This document shows positions 1 to 9,089 of a stretch of 64,000 nt of DNA, piece after piece (position 1 is the first letter of the stretch; each line of letters begins with the position of its first letter). Origin of the DNA: Anaerolineae bacterium. Its GTDB lineage: Bacteria > Chloroflexota > Anaerolineae > Aggregatilineales > UBA2796. The position numbers and the translations under genes were made by a program. Location: positions 203,746-267,745 of the forward strand of contig JAHBVJ010000007.1 of the NCBI GenBank assembly GCA_019637615.1. The letters run 5' to 3'. The notes below the pieces were generated by a model that saw only the letters and a program-made list of their open reading frames with translations, made no database searches and had not been told where the DNA came from.

Positions 1-2
1 AT

Positions 3-254
3 GGCAGCGTCATGCAAAACTTGCAGCGGGTAGAGTCTGTCTTGCCGGACAATGTCTTCGCGTCGGTGATCGTCGGTGCGCCGTACATCGTCGTCACGTT
101 CATGAACGTGCTGACGAAGATCAAGCCGAGGGCGAAACGCATCAACATGTTCGCCAACACCTTCGAAGAAGCCCACCAGATGCTGGCGAAGCGCTACGAT
201 TTGCTCTATCCTGACCAACAGACCGAGAATAAATTCGCGCTGACCAAGGATTAG
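3..254 (+). CDS. 3' end of an unidentified gene (partial)
   Basis: The frame is open from the window edge to a TAG stop, so the gene begins outside the window. The visible 83 or so residues hold a hydrophobic strand-rich stretch (VFASVIVGAPYIVVTFMNV) followed by a basic segment and a helix ending in a charged tail. The pattern of a buried beta strand followed by an F-x-T/S-x-EEA helix resembles the end of STAS-like or SpoIIAA-like proteins, but that is only a fold-level impression. A methionine at position 12 could be read as a start, yet no ribosome binding site is visible. Function unknown. Confidence 0.6.
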   Translation, partial: GSVMQNLQRVESVLPDNVFASVIVGAPYIVVTFMNVLTKIKPRAKRINMFANTFEEAHQMLAKRYDLLYPDQQTENKFALTKD

Positions 255-391
255 CCCTTCGCGGCTAGACATCAGCGACATTGGCGTCTGATAGCGAGCA
301 AAACAAGGTATATTCAAGCTAAACCGCCGACTCAATGTCGGCAATTGTGTTGTAAGCTGCCTTGGCAACGTAGAGAGACGCGAATTTCATC

Positions 392-799
392 ATGACCAAA
401 CAACCGAACTCGATCCTGCTCACCATCCGCAAGCTGATGGTCGGCTTCCTGCTGCGCTGCCCAAACTGCGAACACGGCGCGATGTTCACTGGCCTATTCA
501 ACATGAACCCCGTCTGCCCTCATTGCGGTGTGCGCTTTGAACGCTTATCGGGCGAGAGCGTGGGCGGCATGTTCATCAACTTGGGGCTTGCCGAAGTGCT
601 GTCGTTGGGCGGCTTTTTCATCTCGCAACTGCTGCTCAAACCGCCGATCCTCGCGCAGGTGATTTTCTGGGTTAGCTTCAATATCCTGTTCGTGGTGTTT
701 TTCTATCGCCATTCGCGGGCGATGTGGGTGGCGATTGCCTATCTGGCGAATGGGCTGTACACGGACGAGGAATATGCGGAGAAAACAGGTCAGCGCTAG
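392..799 (+). CDS. DUF983 family zinc-ribbon membrane protein
   Basis: 135 residues. An N-terminal zinc-ribbon motif is formed by C23-x2-C26 and C42-x2-C45, followed by two hydrophobic segments (roughly residues 60-80 and 85-105) that should span the membrane. This ribbon followed by a two-helix hairpin is the DUF983 layout, a family of unknown function common in Alphaproteobacteria and Chloroflexota and often near cytochrome oxidase genes; no such gene is visible here. The start is the first ATG. It stands alone between a truncated upstream gene and a convergent small gene. Confidence 0.85.
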   Translation: MTKQPNSILLTIRKLMVGFLLRCPNCEHGAMFTGLFNMNPVCPHCGVRFERLSGESVGGMFINLGLAEVLSLGGFFISQLLLKPPILAQVIFWVSFNILFVVFFYRHSRAMWVAIAYLANGLYTDEEYAEKTGQR

Positions 800-818
800 A
801 GCGCGCTAGAAAAAAATA

Positions 819-840
819 GAGGTGGACGTTCATCCACCTC
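819..840 (-). terminator. intrinsic terminator
   Basis: Perfect 8-bp stem GAGGTGGA/TCCACCTC with a 6-nt loop. Read on the minus strand it is followed by a run of U (the plus strand has seven A immediately before it), so it best serves the small minus-strand gene at 881-1045. It also lies just past the stop of the DUF983 gene and could act on both. Confidence 0.75.
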
Positions 841-880
841 ATAAAATCTCATACATGAGCGGTCAGGTCAAGACCATCTG

Positions 881-1045
881 TTAGCCGCGACGAATCAGGG
901 TGAAGATTGCCGCCAACAGCATATAGAAGGGAACCATGATGGCTAACCCGGTGACAATACCCTTATCAGGCTGGTCTTCGGTGTTCACGGTGGGAACGGC
1001 CTTAGGGGTAGTGGGTTGTTCGAGCTTATAAACCTTGAGTGCCAT
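881..1045 (-). CDS. 54-residue single-span membrane protein
   Basis: A complete short reading frame: ATG at 1045-1043, TAA at 883-881. The protein begins MALKVYKLEQ, has a Pro/Thr-rich polar stretch (residues 10-30), then one transmembrane helix of about 20 residues (GLAIMVPFYMLLAAIFTLI) and a short basic tail RRG. A GGAAGG Shine-Dalgarno-like sequence lies about 10 nt before the ATG and a strong U-tract hairpin lies about 40 nt after the stop, so the frame sits inside a proper transcription unit. The basic tail suggests the C-terminus is cytoplasmic. I do not recognise the family; small subunits of respiratory or transport complexes can look like this, but nothing nearby points to one. Confidence 0.65.
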   Translation of the reverse strand: MALKVYKLEQPTTPKAVPTVNTEDQPDKGIVTGLAIMVPFYMLLAAIFTLIRRG

Positions 1046-1211
1046 CGTGTTATGACCTTCCGTCTTTTCTGTTCCTAAACTTGTTTAAAGGATAACCTTA
1101 CTTTTTCCTATCATTGATAACAATCATATCATAAAATTTTGTAAGGTTCAATGAAGATGACACGAAAAACGTAAAGTAGTGTTGTTAAAACCTTAAGGAC
1201 ATTCATTTATC

Positions 1212-1670
1212 ATGGGCGACTCTTTACGAAATTCACGAAAGGCTACCGCCGCCGATTCCGCGACAATCCGCAGCATGATCGCGGATGCGCATCTGAACCC
1301 GATGGGGCTGGACTGGCGTCGTTTTCTGATCATCGAAGAGGCGGGGCAAATCATCGGTATTGGGCAAATTAAACAACACGGCGATGGTAGCCGCGAGTTG
1401 GCCTCCATCGCCGTCGTGCCGAGCCATCACGGGCAAGGCATAGGTACGCAGATCATCGAAACGCTGCTGGCGGGCGAAACAGGCACCGTGTACCTGATGT
1501 GCGCGCCCGCGCTGGAGCCATATTATCAGCGCTTCGGCTTCGAAAAGATCGCCCGCAGCGAGATGCCGCCCTACTTCAAACGCTTGTTAGGCATGGTTAC
1601 CGCTGTTTTTCGGGCGGTCAAGCTCGTCTATCGATCCTTGCCAGCACTCCCGCTCGTGATGCGGCGCTAA
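1212..1670 (+). CDS. GNAT family N-acetyltransferase
   Basis: 152 residues with the GNAT acetyl-CoA fold: beta4 ASIAVVPSHHGQGIGTQII (around residues 64-82) holds the pyrophosphate-binding loop, here H-G-Q-G-I-G where the family usually has Q/R at the first place, and YYQRFGFEKI (around 104-113) is the typical alpha4/beta6 region. Transfers an acetyl group from acetyl-CoA to an unknown amine. The last 40 residues are hydrophobic and basic and extend beyond the usual domain. Its 3' end overlaps the convergent PIG-L gene by 4 bp. Confidence 0.85.
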   Translation: MGDSLRNSRKATAADSATIRSMIADAHLNPMGLDWRRFLIIEEAGQIIGIGQIKQHGDGSRELASIAVVPSHHGQGIGTQIIETLLAGETGTVYLMCAPALEPYYQRFGFEKIARSEMPPYFKRLLGMVTAVFRAVKLVYRSLPALPLVMRR

Positions 1671-2497
1671 ACGTCCTTCACACCCTCGAACAGATCGCGC
1701 TCGACGGGCTGACCGACCTGTGGTGGTGGTTCAACGCGCGTGAAGCCTGCCGTGCCCGCTGCCCGCCGCATCCAATACCGCGCAAAGGGAAAGGTATTGC
1801 GCGGGCTGCTCTGGCTGCCATGACAGGCCGCCGCTTGCTGCCCGATGTCGTAATAAGCGTTCACATCGACGCGCGCATGGATCGGTTCTACCGATTCCAG
1901 GACTGCCATGTAATCGAGGTCTTTGTTCGTCCCCATCCGGCGGGGATCGCGACCGGACAGCCGCATCATCATCACGCCCATGCGCAAAATGGCGGTGGGG
2001 AAAGCCGTGTAATACAGCTTTTGCGGCGCGTCCGGCGTGCCTTGCATCTTGTTGAAGGCGGCGACGGTGGCACGCTGAATTTTGATGTGGTCGGGGTGCC
2101 CGTACCCGCCGAATTTATTGAAGGTGACCAGCACTTGCGGGCGCAGCCGCTCGATCACCTCGATGATCTGATCGCGCAGCACCTGCTCATCGGCTTGCCA
2201 CAGCGCCGCCGGATGCTTGTTGTCGGGGCTGTTCATCATGCCGCTGTCACGGTAGCCAAAGCGGATCACATCTTTGAAGCCGAGCACTTGCGCGGCGCAG
2301 TCCAATTCCGCCGAGCGCAGTTCGCTCACCGACTTATAGCTGCCGAGTTTTTCCGGAGAGACAGTGCCGACATCGCCATTCGTCGCGCAAATCAGAGAGA
2401 CTTCTACCCCATCCGCGACGGACTTGGCGATGAATGGGCCAGAGCCGAAGGACTCATCATCGGGGTGAGCCAGACAAAAGAGGAGCCGTTTGGTCAT
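1667..2497 (-). CDS. PIG-L family de-N-acetylase (LmbE-like)
   Basis: 276 residues. Zinc-site motifs of the LmbE/PIG-L fold are complete: AHPDDE near the N-terminus (H11, D13, D14) and GGYGHPDH (H134, D136, H137). The family removes acetyl groups from N-acetylglucosamine-type substrates; bacterial members include MshB (mycothiol) and BshB (bacillithiol). No other thiol-biosynthesis gene is nearby, so the substrate cannot be assigned. The start ATG is preceded by GGAA at a spacing of about 8 nt. Converges with the acetyltransferase, sharing 4 bp at the stops. Confidence 0.88.
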   Translation of the reverse strand: MTKRLLFCLAHPDDESFGSGPFIAKSVADGVEVSLICATNGDVGTVSPEKLGSYKSVSELRSAELDCAAQVLGFKDVIRFGYRDSGMMNSPDNKHPAALWQADEQVLRDQIIEVIERLRPQVLVTFNKFGGYGHPDHIKIQRATVAAFNKMQGTPDAPQKLYYTAFPTAILRMGVMMMRLSGRDPRRMGTNKDLDYMAVLESVEPIHARVDVNAYYDIGQQAAACHGSQSSPRNTFPFARYWMRRAAGTAGFTRVEPPPQVGQPVERDLFEGVKDV

Positions 2498-2676
2498 ATT
2501 AGGATTCCAACTGAGATGGATTTTTGATTGATTAGATTAGCCACAAATCTTAACACCGAACCACGCGATCCGGGGCGCGTGAATATGGACAATCCTTAGA
2601 CTCCTCTCAGGTTGGGCGAGTCGCCTGTGCTACAATCCTGCGCCGTCTAGTAAGGCTTGGCTAAGGATGGGGTGCT

Positions 2677-3432
2677 TTGCTCGTGGTGCGTACTGCATGG
2701 CGCATTTTCCGCTGGCTGCTGCGGCGTGGCAATCGGCGTTGGTCATTACTCATCATCATCTTGTTAGGCATGGGACTGTTCGCTACCGTTGGCAGGTGGT
2801 GGCTGCGCGACTCGCCCACACAAGCCGATCTAGGCCGCTGGCTGCGCGATCCGTCCTCGCGCGATTCGCTCGAAACGCACCTGACCGCGCCTTGCCCGAA
2901 TGCGCCCTTTCTCCTGCCCTCGCAAGGCTTCGTCGGCTTCCTATACAACGATCACACGCCGCCCTACACGCCCGTCAATCCGCACCCCGGCGTTGATATA
3001 TTTGGCAACGGTGAGGTCGGTACGGTACCCGTCTACGCGGCTTATGATGGCTACCTGACGCGCTTACCGTCATGGAAAAGCGCCGTGATCATCCGCATCC
3101 CACATGATCCGCTGGACGAATCGCGCCAAATTTGGACGTATTACACGCACATGGCGAGTCTGGATGGCGCTGCCTCGTTCATCAGCGCGGAGTTTCCGGC
3201 GGGGACATCCGAAAAGTTCGTCAAACAGGGGACGCTGCTCGGCTATCAAGGCTTGTACACGGGCAACGCTTCGCGCATCGCTATGCACGTGCATGTCAGC
3301 GTGGTGCTGAGTGATGCCGATGGCTCGTTCCGCAACGAGAGCATCTTCGAGAACACGCTCGATCCGTCGCCGTACTTCGGCCTAACGCTGAACGCCGCCA
3401 ATGCTGTCACGCTGCCCGTGCGCTGCCGCTAA
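2677..3432 (+). CDS. membrane-anchored M23 (LytM-type) peptidase-like protein
   Basis: 251 residues with a TTG start; AAGGATGGGG directly upstream is the ribosome binding site. A basic N-terminus and one transmembrane helix (about residues 22-40) anchor a domain outside the membrane. The M23 zinc motifs are present: H103-x3-D107 (HPGVD), H158 (YTHM) and H204-x-H206 (HVHV), so it should be an active or near-active peptidoglycan endopeptidase of the lysostaphin fold. The spacing within the domain is wider than in classic LytM domains. It overlaps the stop of the convergent hypothetical gene by 4 bp. Confidence 0.78.
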   Translation: MLVVRTAWRIFRWLLRRGNRRWSLLIIILLGMGLFATVGRWWLRDSPTQADLGRWLRDPSSRDSLETHLTAPCPNAPFLLPSQGFVGFLYNDHTPPYTPVNPHPGVDIFGNGEVGTVPVYAAYDGYLTRLPSWKSAVIIRIPHDPLDESRQIWTYYTHMASLDGAASFISAEFPAGTSEKFVKQGTLLGYQGLYTGNASRIAMHVHVSVVLSDADGSFRNESIFENTLDPSPYFGLTLNAANAVTLPVRCR

Positions 3433-3896
3433 TAATCTACATGCACCGTACACGACACATCATCACAGGTCAGGTTGAACAACGTCAGGCGCGGGATGTA
3501 GGTCGAATAGAAGCGGAAATTAGCCGACGCATCATACACATGCGGACTGCCACCCGGCGTCCACACGCCTTGCAAACTCAGAGTCGCGATGTAGAAATTG
3601 TAGATTTGCTGCGGACGTAGGGCAGTCCGGTAATCGAAGGTGCCGCCGTTCAGGCGCGGCTTCTGTGCCAGCATGATCGCGTCCGGCGGGATGGTGATCC
3701 CGCTGATGCGCGTGACGGTGCCTGTGACGGGAATATCCGGCGTCGGTGAACGATAGTTGAAATCCACCGCGTAGGGGGCGACGTAAGCCAACGTCGCGCA
3801 CATGCCCAACGCGATCACGCCGATGATGCCTAACACGACTGCCACGATGATGCGGAAGCGTCGTTCTTGGCTAGGCTGTTCTTCTAGGGGCTTCAT
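3429..3896 (-). CDS. membrane-anchored protein of unknown function
   Basis: 155 residues. A short charged cytoplasmic tail, one transmembrane helix (about residues 14-40), then a soluble outer domain rich in beta-forming residues and ending TCDDVSCTVHVDY, whose two cysteines could form a disulphide. No family recognised. It converges with the M23-like gene and the two stops overlap by 4 bp. Confidence 0.65.
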   Translation of the reverse strand: MKPLEEQPSQERRFRIIVAVVLGIIGVIALGMCATLAYVAPYAVDFNYRSPTPDIPVTGTVTRISGITIPPDAIMLAQKPRLNGGTFDYRTALRPQQIYNFYIATLSLQGVWTPGGSPHVYDASANFRFYSTYIPRLTLFNLTCDDVSCTVHVDY

Positions 3897-4029
3897 CGTT
3901 AATAACCCATTCTATTTGTTGCATCACTGCTATTTTACTAAGGAATTGACAAGAGTATATTGTAAACGGTTGTGTTAACGCGAGTTTGCTGCTAATCTGT
4001 TGCCTGAAACTTCGCTATTGGAGGTTTGG

Positions 4030-5022
4030 GTGGTTGCTACTAGATTTAGACAGCGCACGTGGTGGCTTGCTCTGCTCGTGGTTGGTTTATTAAGCGCCAG
4101 TTGTGATTTCCCTCTGAATAATGGACAGCGGGTTGTGACGAAAGTAGTCGTGCTCACTTCCCCGCCGACGATGACTCTGGCACCGCTCCTGACGATGACA
4201 TCCCGCTTCACGGCGACCCTGATCCCGACCGTGACGCCGCTGCCGACGAATACCTTGCCCGCCAGTCTGACGCCGACTCCCTTCATCCCGACGACCGCCC
4301 CGACTCCTACGCCTGCGCCGCTCGTTCAAGGTTCAGTGCGTTCGACGGTCAATTTCCGCGTCGGGCCGAGCAAAGATTTCGACGCGCTCACGCAGTTACC
4401 ATCGGGCACACAGGTCACCTTACTCAGCTATGACGAAACCAAAGAGTGGTATCTGGTGCTGCTGGAAGATGGTCGGCGCGGTTGGGTGCAAGCCACCTTT
4501 ATCGACACCGACGGTGCTGATCTCGTGCCGCAGTTGCCCGCCATCGCCTTGACGCAAGTGGCGCAAGCGACAGTGCCGCCCGCCCCGCCGACGGGCATTC
4601 CGACGCTGCGCGCGCGCAACCCGAATAACGCCACCGATGTGCTGGCCTACTGCGATCTGCCCCGCTTCAAGGCGGCATTTGGCAACCGCTCGATCAGCGC
4701 CGAGAACACAGTGACGATTTACTGGACGTGGGAAGCTAGGACGCCGGAGCAGATTCAGGATCATATTGACTACGGTAAATATGAAGTCAAGCTGGATGAC
4801 AAAGTGTTAGAAAATTGGAGTAACTACCGCACCGGAGTACGCCAAAAACAGGGTAAACTTGAAGTGATTTGGTTCGTCCCGGTTGGCAAGTTGACGGCGG
4901 GCGAACACACCATTGATTATAAAGTCACATGGTCGCAGAAGATCGAAGACGGTGACACGACCTACGGCCCCGGCGGCGAGAACGAAACCGACACGGGCAG
5001 TTGCAAGTTCACGGTTCGGTAG
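4030..5022 (+). CDS. lipoprotein with bacterial SH3 domain
   Basis: Start chosen at GTG 4030, where GGAGG lies 5 nt upstream; an in-frame ATG at 4000 lacks a binding site. The product (330 residues) has a signal peptide with a lipobox-like LLSASC, so it should be lipid-anchored. A Thr/Pro-rich linker (about residues 50-95) leads to a bacterial SH3 domain (SVRSTVNFRVGPS... through RRGWVQATFI, about 100-155), and then a beta-rich C-terminal domain with two cysteines. SH3b domains bind cell-wall peptides or other ligands outside the cell. It is 36 bp upstream of the next gene in the same direction, so the two are likely co-transcribed. Confidence 0.8.
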   Translation: MVATRFRQRTWWLALLVVGLLSASCDFPLNNGQRVVTKVVVLTSPPTMTLAPLLTMTSRFTATLIPTVTPLPTNTLPASLTPTPFIPTTAPTPTPAPLVQGSVRSTVNFRVGPSKDFDALTQLPSGTQVTLLSYDETKEWYLVLLEDGRRGWVQATFIDTDGADLVPQLPAIALTQVAQATVPPAPPTGIPTLRARNPNNATDVLAYCDLPRFKAAFGNRSISAENTVTIYWTWEARTPEQIQDHIDYGKYEVKLDDKVLENWSNYRTGVRQKQGKLEVIWFVPVGKLTAGEHTIDYKVTWSQKIEDGDTTYGPGGENETDTGSCKFTVR

Positions 5023-5058
5023 CGGCTTTACTCATACTCATAACTAGGATAGGCGTGC

Positions 5059-6834
5059 ATGGCTCAAGAGAGCGTTGACAATCTCTTTTTGCTGACCGAG
5101 TTGATGGATCAACTCGAAGATAGTGATCCAGCCGTTCAGATCAAAGCCGCTAAACGCTTGGCGGCGCTGCGCGATCCGGCAGCGATTGAAGCCTTAGCCA
5201 AGCTCTATCGTTCCAGCAGCAATAAAAATGTGACGCGGGCGGCTTCTGATGCGCTGGTCGCCTTCCGGCGCTTGGAGCGTGAGCAGCAGGGCATCAAGAG
5301 CGATAACAAAGCGCTCAAATTGGTGCAGCGCTTGCTCACCGTGATCTTGATCATCAGCGTGGTTGCCAACCTCGGCTTGCTGGCCTACCGCTATCTGCCG
5401 CCGCTGTTCAGTGGGCCGGAGACGACCACCACTGCACAAGCCCGCCCGCGTGAGGACTACTGGAAAGAGTTCGGAGATCGGCTGACGGCGATGCAAGCCA
5501 ACGCCTTGAAGTTCCGCAAAGTCGGAGCGGATATTCCGAGCAATTACAGCTTCAGCCAGAAGCTCAACTGCGAAAGCCTCGACGCGGATAGCGTGGTCGC
5601 CGTCGCCCAAATCCCCGACTTCGATAAGACGACCTATCCCGACATCGAGCCAGTCAACGCCTCGATCAACGATGCGGTCACCAAGTACATCGACGTGCGG
5701 GATTATTACTTGCAAGTTTGCGCCCCCGGCGATGTAGATGGCTTCAAGCGCAAAGTCGATGAATTGGCGGGCACTGGCAAGGATCAAAATTACCTTGTCA
5801 CGCAGGCCGACATCCTGATCAACCAGTACATTAATCCGGCGCAAGGGCTGTTGAAGCGCATCATGGACAACCCCGCGCCGACGGTTGGCCCCACCGTCAC
5901 GCCGACGCCCACCATCACCGACACGCCGCCGCCTTCCAATACGCCCGAACCGACCAACACGCCCGCGCCGACGGATACACCTGTCCCGACCAATACACCG
6001 GGCGGCCCCACCGAAACACCGACGCCGGAACCAATCCAGCCCAGTGCCACGCCTGCGCCCACCGACCAGCCGACCGAGACGCCGCTGCCCACGGTCACGC
6101 CGACGCTCGAACCGACCATTGGCTTTGACCCGAACACGCTCATCAAGCTGGATCGGCGCAGCTACACCTTCCGCATCGTGATCGAAGGGATCACCAACAC
6201 CAATCAGGAGTTCAGTGCGGGCGGCACGATCAACACAACCTACCAGACGGAGCCATTCGCGGCGAAATATGATGTGCGCTTCTCGCAGCGTAACAACGGC
6301 TGGAAAGAAGCCGCCGCCTTCGCACCGGAATTGGCAGCGCTCGGCACCGGAACCAGCAACACCATCGTGGCGCTGAACGGCAACCTGTACGTCAGCGATC
6401 CGAACGCGGGGACGTGCCGTGTCGCGCCGTTGGGCGATCCATCTCAGAATCCCGTCTTGCAAGCGGTGACGTCCATCGACACCGTGACGCAGACCTTCTT
6501 CAAAGACGCCTCGCCGTTGGTGCGTGATCCGAGCCGTGCCATGCCGCCCACCGATCTCAAGCTGATCCGGCAGTCCGGCGATCTCGTGTTGTATCAGGCC
6601 ATGGCGAAGTTCGATACCGACGATGGCTTCCAAGTGGAACGCGCGGTGGAGATCATCTATGACGCCAAGCAGCAGCTCATTAACAAAGCGCTCTGGCGGC
6701 TGACTTCGACACCACCGGCATCGTTCAAGAGTACCACCTTCACGTTGGCGGAGATTGAATATAATCTGACGGGAACTGGCGACACCGTGAACTCCACCAA
6801 CATCACTATCCCGCCCGGTTGCCCGCGTTCGTAA
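5059..6834 (+). CDS. HEAT-like / transmembrane / Thr-Pro-linker protein
   Basis: 591 residues. The cytoplasmic N-terminus (1-75) looks like one or two HEAT repeats (DSDPAVQIKAAKRLAALRDP). A transmembrane helix follows (about 92-112), then an outer helical domain, a Thr/Pro linker of about 75 residues (TPTPTITDTPPPS pattern, residues 272-350) and a C-terminal domain resembling LppX/LolA-like lipid-binding folds (RSYTFRIVIEG..., 365-591), the last being a weak impression. Follows the SH3 lipoprotein with a 36-bp gap. A strong terminator follows at once. Function unknown; probably part of the cell envelope. Confidence 0.72.
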   Translation: MAQESVDNLFLLTELMDQLEDSDPAVQIKAAKRLAALRDPAAIEALAKLYRSSSNKNVTRAASDALVAFRRLEREQQGIKSDNKALKLVQRLLTVILIISVVANLGLLAYRYLPPLFSGPETTTTAQARPREDYWKEFGDRLTAMQANALKFRKVGADIPSNYSFSQKLNCESLDADSVVAVAQIPDFDKTTYPDIEPVNASINDAVTKYIDVRDYYLQVCAPGDVDGFKRKVDELAGTGKDQNYLVTQADILINQYINPAQGLLKRIMDNPAPTVGPTVTPTPTITDTPPPSNTPEPTNTPAPTDTPVPTNTPGGPTETPTPEPIQPSATPAPTDQPTETPLPTVTPTLEPTIGFDPNTLIKLDRRSYTFRIVIEGITNTNQEFSAGGTINTTYQTEPFAAKYDVRFSQRNNGWKEAAAFAPELAALGTGTSNTIVALNGNLYVSDPNAGTCRVAPLGDPSQNPVLQAVTSIDTVTQTFFKDASPLVRDPSRAMPPTDLKLIRQSGDLVLYQAMAKFDTDDGFQVERAVEIIYDAKQQLINKALWRLTSTPPASFKSTTFTLAEIEYNLTGTGDTVNSTNITIPPGCPRS

Positions 6835-6840
6835 CTATCC

Positions 6841-6869
6841 TCAGCCCGCAGTGTGATGCTGCGGGCTGA
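6841..6869 (+). terminator. intrinsic terminator
   Basis: Perfect 11-bp stem TCAGCCCGCAG/CTGCGGGCTGA, 7-nt loop, followed on the plus strand by ATTTTT. It begins 6 bp after the stop of the HEAT-like gene. Confidence 0.9.
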
Positions 6870-6887
6870 ATTTTTCTATAGTCGGCC

Positions 6888-7655
6888 TTAGCTGACGAGC
6901 GTGAAGGTCACTTTGACCTGAATCGCCACGTTCAACGTCCCCTGATTGATCTGTACCGACTCCGCGACCGCGCCGCCCTTGCCATATTCAAACGGGATCA
7001 CGCCGGGATTCTGGTATTCCTCAATCGAGATCACCTCGCCCACTTTGACGCCTGACGCCGCTGCCAGCGCTTCGGCACGGCTGCGCGCATCCGCGATGGC
7101 CTTGGTGCGGGCGTCATTTTCCAGCGTCTTCGAATCAGAGATATTCATGCTGATGCCGTTGATCATGTTCGCGCCAGCCTTGACCGCCTCATTGATCACC
7201 TCGCCCACCTTGAGCGCGCGGCCTTCGGTGCCCTTATCCGCCACCGTGATCGTGATCCCGATGTTGGCCTGATAAATCCGCGCTTGCGGGTTCGCGCTGG
7301 CAGGGTCGCCGCTAGTCATCGGCGCGGGCTGCGAGTAGATATTCAAGCCCGTCGTGCGGATGTTTTTCTCGTCAACGCCCACCGCAATCACGGCGTTGGT
7401 CACTTCACCGATCAAGCGGTTGGCTTCGTTGAGCGCGTCCGCCGCGTCTGGCCTGACGACTTCTACGCCGAGCGAGATGGTCGCCGTATCGGGGACGCCC
7501 GCCGCCGCGCCCGTCCCTACCACGGTGATCGTTTTGTTGGTTGTCTCCGGCGCTTGGGCTTGAGCGGGTCGGGGTGCGCCTGTGACGGCTGCCAGCGCGA
7601 CGGCGCTCATCAACACGCCCGCGATTGCAATCTGAAGGATCGAACGGTTTGCCAT
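6888..7655 (-). CDS. secreted SIMPL-domain protein (DUF541)
   Basis: 255 residues from the ATG at 7655, chosen because AAGGAG lies about 7 nt upstream; an ATG seven codons earlier has no such site. A signal peptide (about residues 1-34, ending AQA) precedes a SIMPL domain: it opens TITVVGTGAAAGVPDTATISLGV in pattern and contains the NIRTTGLNI strand and the DARSRAEALAAASGVKVGEV helix typical of the family. SIMPL proteins (BP26, YggE) form channel-like oligomers at the cell surface or in the periplasm, function unclear. Alone in its unit; divergent from the iron locus. Confidence 0.88.
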   Translation of the reverse strand: MANRSILQIAIAGVLMSAVALAAVTGAPRPAQAQAPETTNKTITVVGTGAAAGVPDTATISLGVEVVRPDAADALNEANRLIGEVTNAVIAVGVDEKNIRTTGLNIYSQPAPMTSGDPASANPQARIYQANIGITITVADKGTEGRALKVGEVINEAVKAGANMINGISMNISDSKTLENDARTKAIADARSRAEALAAASGVKVGEVISIEEYQNPGVIPFEYGKGGAVAESVQINQGTLNVAIQVKVTFTLVS

Positions 7656-7921
7656 CAGGTTCTCCTTGGTTGGCATCTATGCAGTGAAAACAGACGTTGT
7701 CACGTCTTGCAGACAAGACGCGTCTCCGCCGGGTAGAGTTCCCGTTTGCAGATAAATAGTCGATGAGAGGACGCGGGTAAACGCGTCGGGCTAGGCTGCG
7801 TCGGCCTCGTTCCACACGTGGATTGTGCGAGATTTCACGCGCGTTAACTTTTGATCATAGGTGCTGAAAAAATCCTGTAAACCTCACCTGTTGATCCCCG
7901 CGCTTTTCATGCGTAAAGTTA

Positions 7922-7940
7922 ATTGCAAATCATTCGCAAT
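7922..7940. promoter_or_regulatory. Fur-box-like 19-bp palindrome
   Basis: ATTGC-N9-GCAAT, extended outwards by GTT/AAC with one base gap. The 19-bp length and the AAATCATT core resemble a Fur-family operator. It lies 24 bp before the start of the EfeO-like iron gene. A TTGCAA (7923-7928), 17 bp, TACTAT (7946-7951) promoter-like pair overlaps it, although that promoter would leave almost no leader, so the pair may be chance. Confidence 0.5.
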
Positions 7941-7963
7941 AACGTTACTATAGGGGATAAGAG

Positions 7964-9013
7964 ATGCGATTCACTCGGTTGGTGATGGCAAGTCTTGCCA
8001 CGCTGTTGATCGTGGCGGGGTTCCGTTCGTCCGTATCTGCGCAAGCGGCACAGGCCGATCTCAGCGGGATCAAAAATTATTTGGTAGAGAAGGCAACCGC
8101 GCTTGCCGATGGTGCCGACAAGCTCAAGGTGGATGCGGACGCCTATTACGACCTTGCCAAAGCCGCCAATTTTGATTATGAAGCGCTGTGGAAAGATAAA
8201 GCCGCCGAGGTGAAAGACAACCTCAAGCAGGCCAAGGCGGATTGGTTGGTCGCCAGCCCGTTGTATGAGCAGATGGAAGGTATCGTCGCGGGCGTGCCCA
8301 CCTTAGCCGCCTATGACGGCATCATCGACGCGGGCGCGAAGGGCGAAGTCAATTACTCGATCACGCTGCCCGATGGCAAGATTCTGGACAAGCCGGGTAA
8401 CTTGTTCGGCCTGCTGGAACTGGCGCTGTGGGGTGGCGATCCTGAGAAAGCCTATGCCGCTCAGGAAGCCGATCTGGACGGCAACGGCACTATCGAGTTC
8501 GGGGAAGTGCTGCCGGACGCCAACGCGCTCAAGGGTTTCGCGGACAACATGGTCAAGTATGCGCAGGGGTTGCTGACCGACGCCAAAGCATGGGAGCCAA
8601 CGCTCTCCGATGCGTTCACAGCGCTGGTCGTCATGATCCCGACCATGAGCGAGTACTTCGAATCGTGGAAGCTCTCGCGCTTCGTGGCGGGCAATGAATC
8701 GCAGCAGGGCGAATTCTCGGTCATCTCGCGTCTGTCGGACATCAAGGACATCCTCGGCAGTCTGGATGTGATTTACGGCGGCGTCAGCCCGCTGGTCAAG
8801 GGTACCGACGAAGCCCGCGATAAGCAGATCGCCAGCGGCTTGAATTCGCTCAAGGAATACGTTTCTGATCTCTATGATCAGGAGCAGCAGGGCAAGCATT
8901 TCACCGCTGAAGAAGCCGACCTGTTCGGCAGCGAGGCGCAAGACAAAGCCGAATCTATCGCAGGGCAGGTGTCACAAGTCGCCGCGCTGCTCAATGTGCA
9001 GATCGCGCAGTAA
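7964..9013 (+). CDS. EfeO/imelysin-like periplasmic iron-uptake protein
   Basis: 349 residues with a signal peptide (about 1-27, cut after VSAQA). The mature part is helical. Its YEQMEGIVAGVPTLAAYDGIIDAG-type segment and its LFGLLELALWGGDP segment match in order the WxRIEPIA...DxxIDAR and GFHxIEyLLFG regions of EfeO, the periplasmic partner of the FTR1/EfeU iron permease. At the second place the family's HxxE metal motif reads GLLE, so the histidine is missing. An EF-hand-like loop (DLDGNGTIEFGE, about residues 169-180) is inserted just after. Downstream is the FTR1 permease in the same direction, 76 bp away, which supports the role. A Fur-like site precedes it. Confidence 0.72.
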   Translation: MRFTRLVMASLATLLIVAGFRSSVSAQAAQADLSGIKNYLVEKATALADGADKLKVDADAYYDLAKAANFDYEALWKDKAAEVKDNLKQAKADWLVASPLYEQMEGIVAGVPTLAAYDGIIDAGAKGEVNYSITLPDGKILDKPGNLFGLLELALWGGDPEKAYAAQEADLDGNGTIEFGEVLPDANALKGFADNMVKYAQGLLTDAKAWEPTLSDAFTALVVMIPTMSEYFESWKLSRFVAGNESQQGEFSVISRLSDIKDILGSLDVIYGGVSPLVKGTDEARDKQIASGLNSLKEYVSDLYDQEQQGKHFTAEEADLFGSEAQDKAESIAGQVSQVAALLNVQIAQ

Positions 9014-9089
9014 GGCGCAGATTGATGTAAACGTCCGTTTGTCACGTCGGGGCTGTGGCAAACGGGTTCACCTTGGGGATTAATAGAAA

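Noticed and set aside
5194..6633. 479-codon frame on the minus strand
   Set aside because: Antisense shadow of the HEAT-like protein; Arg/Gly-rich from the reversed Thr/Pro linker codons.
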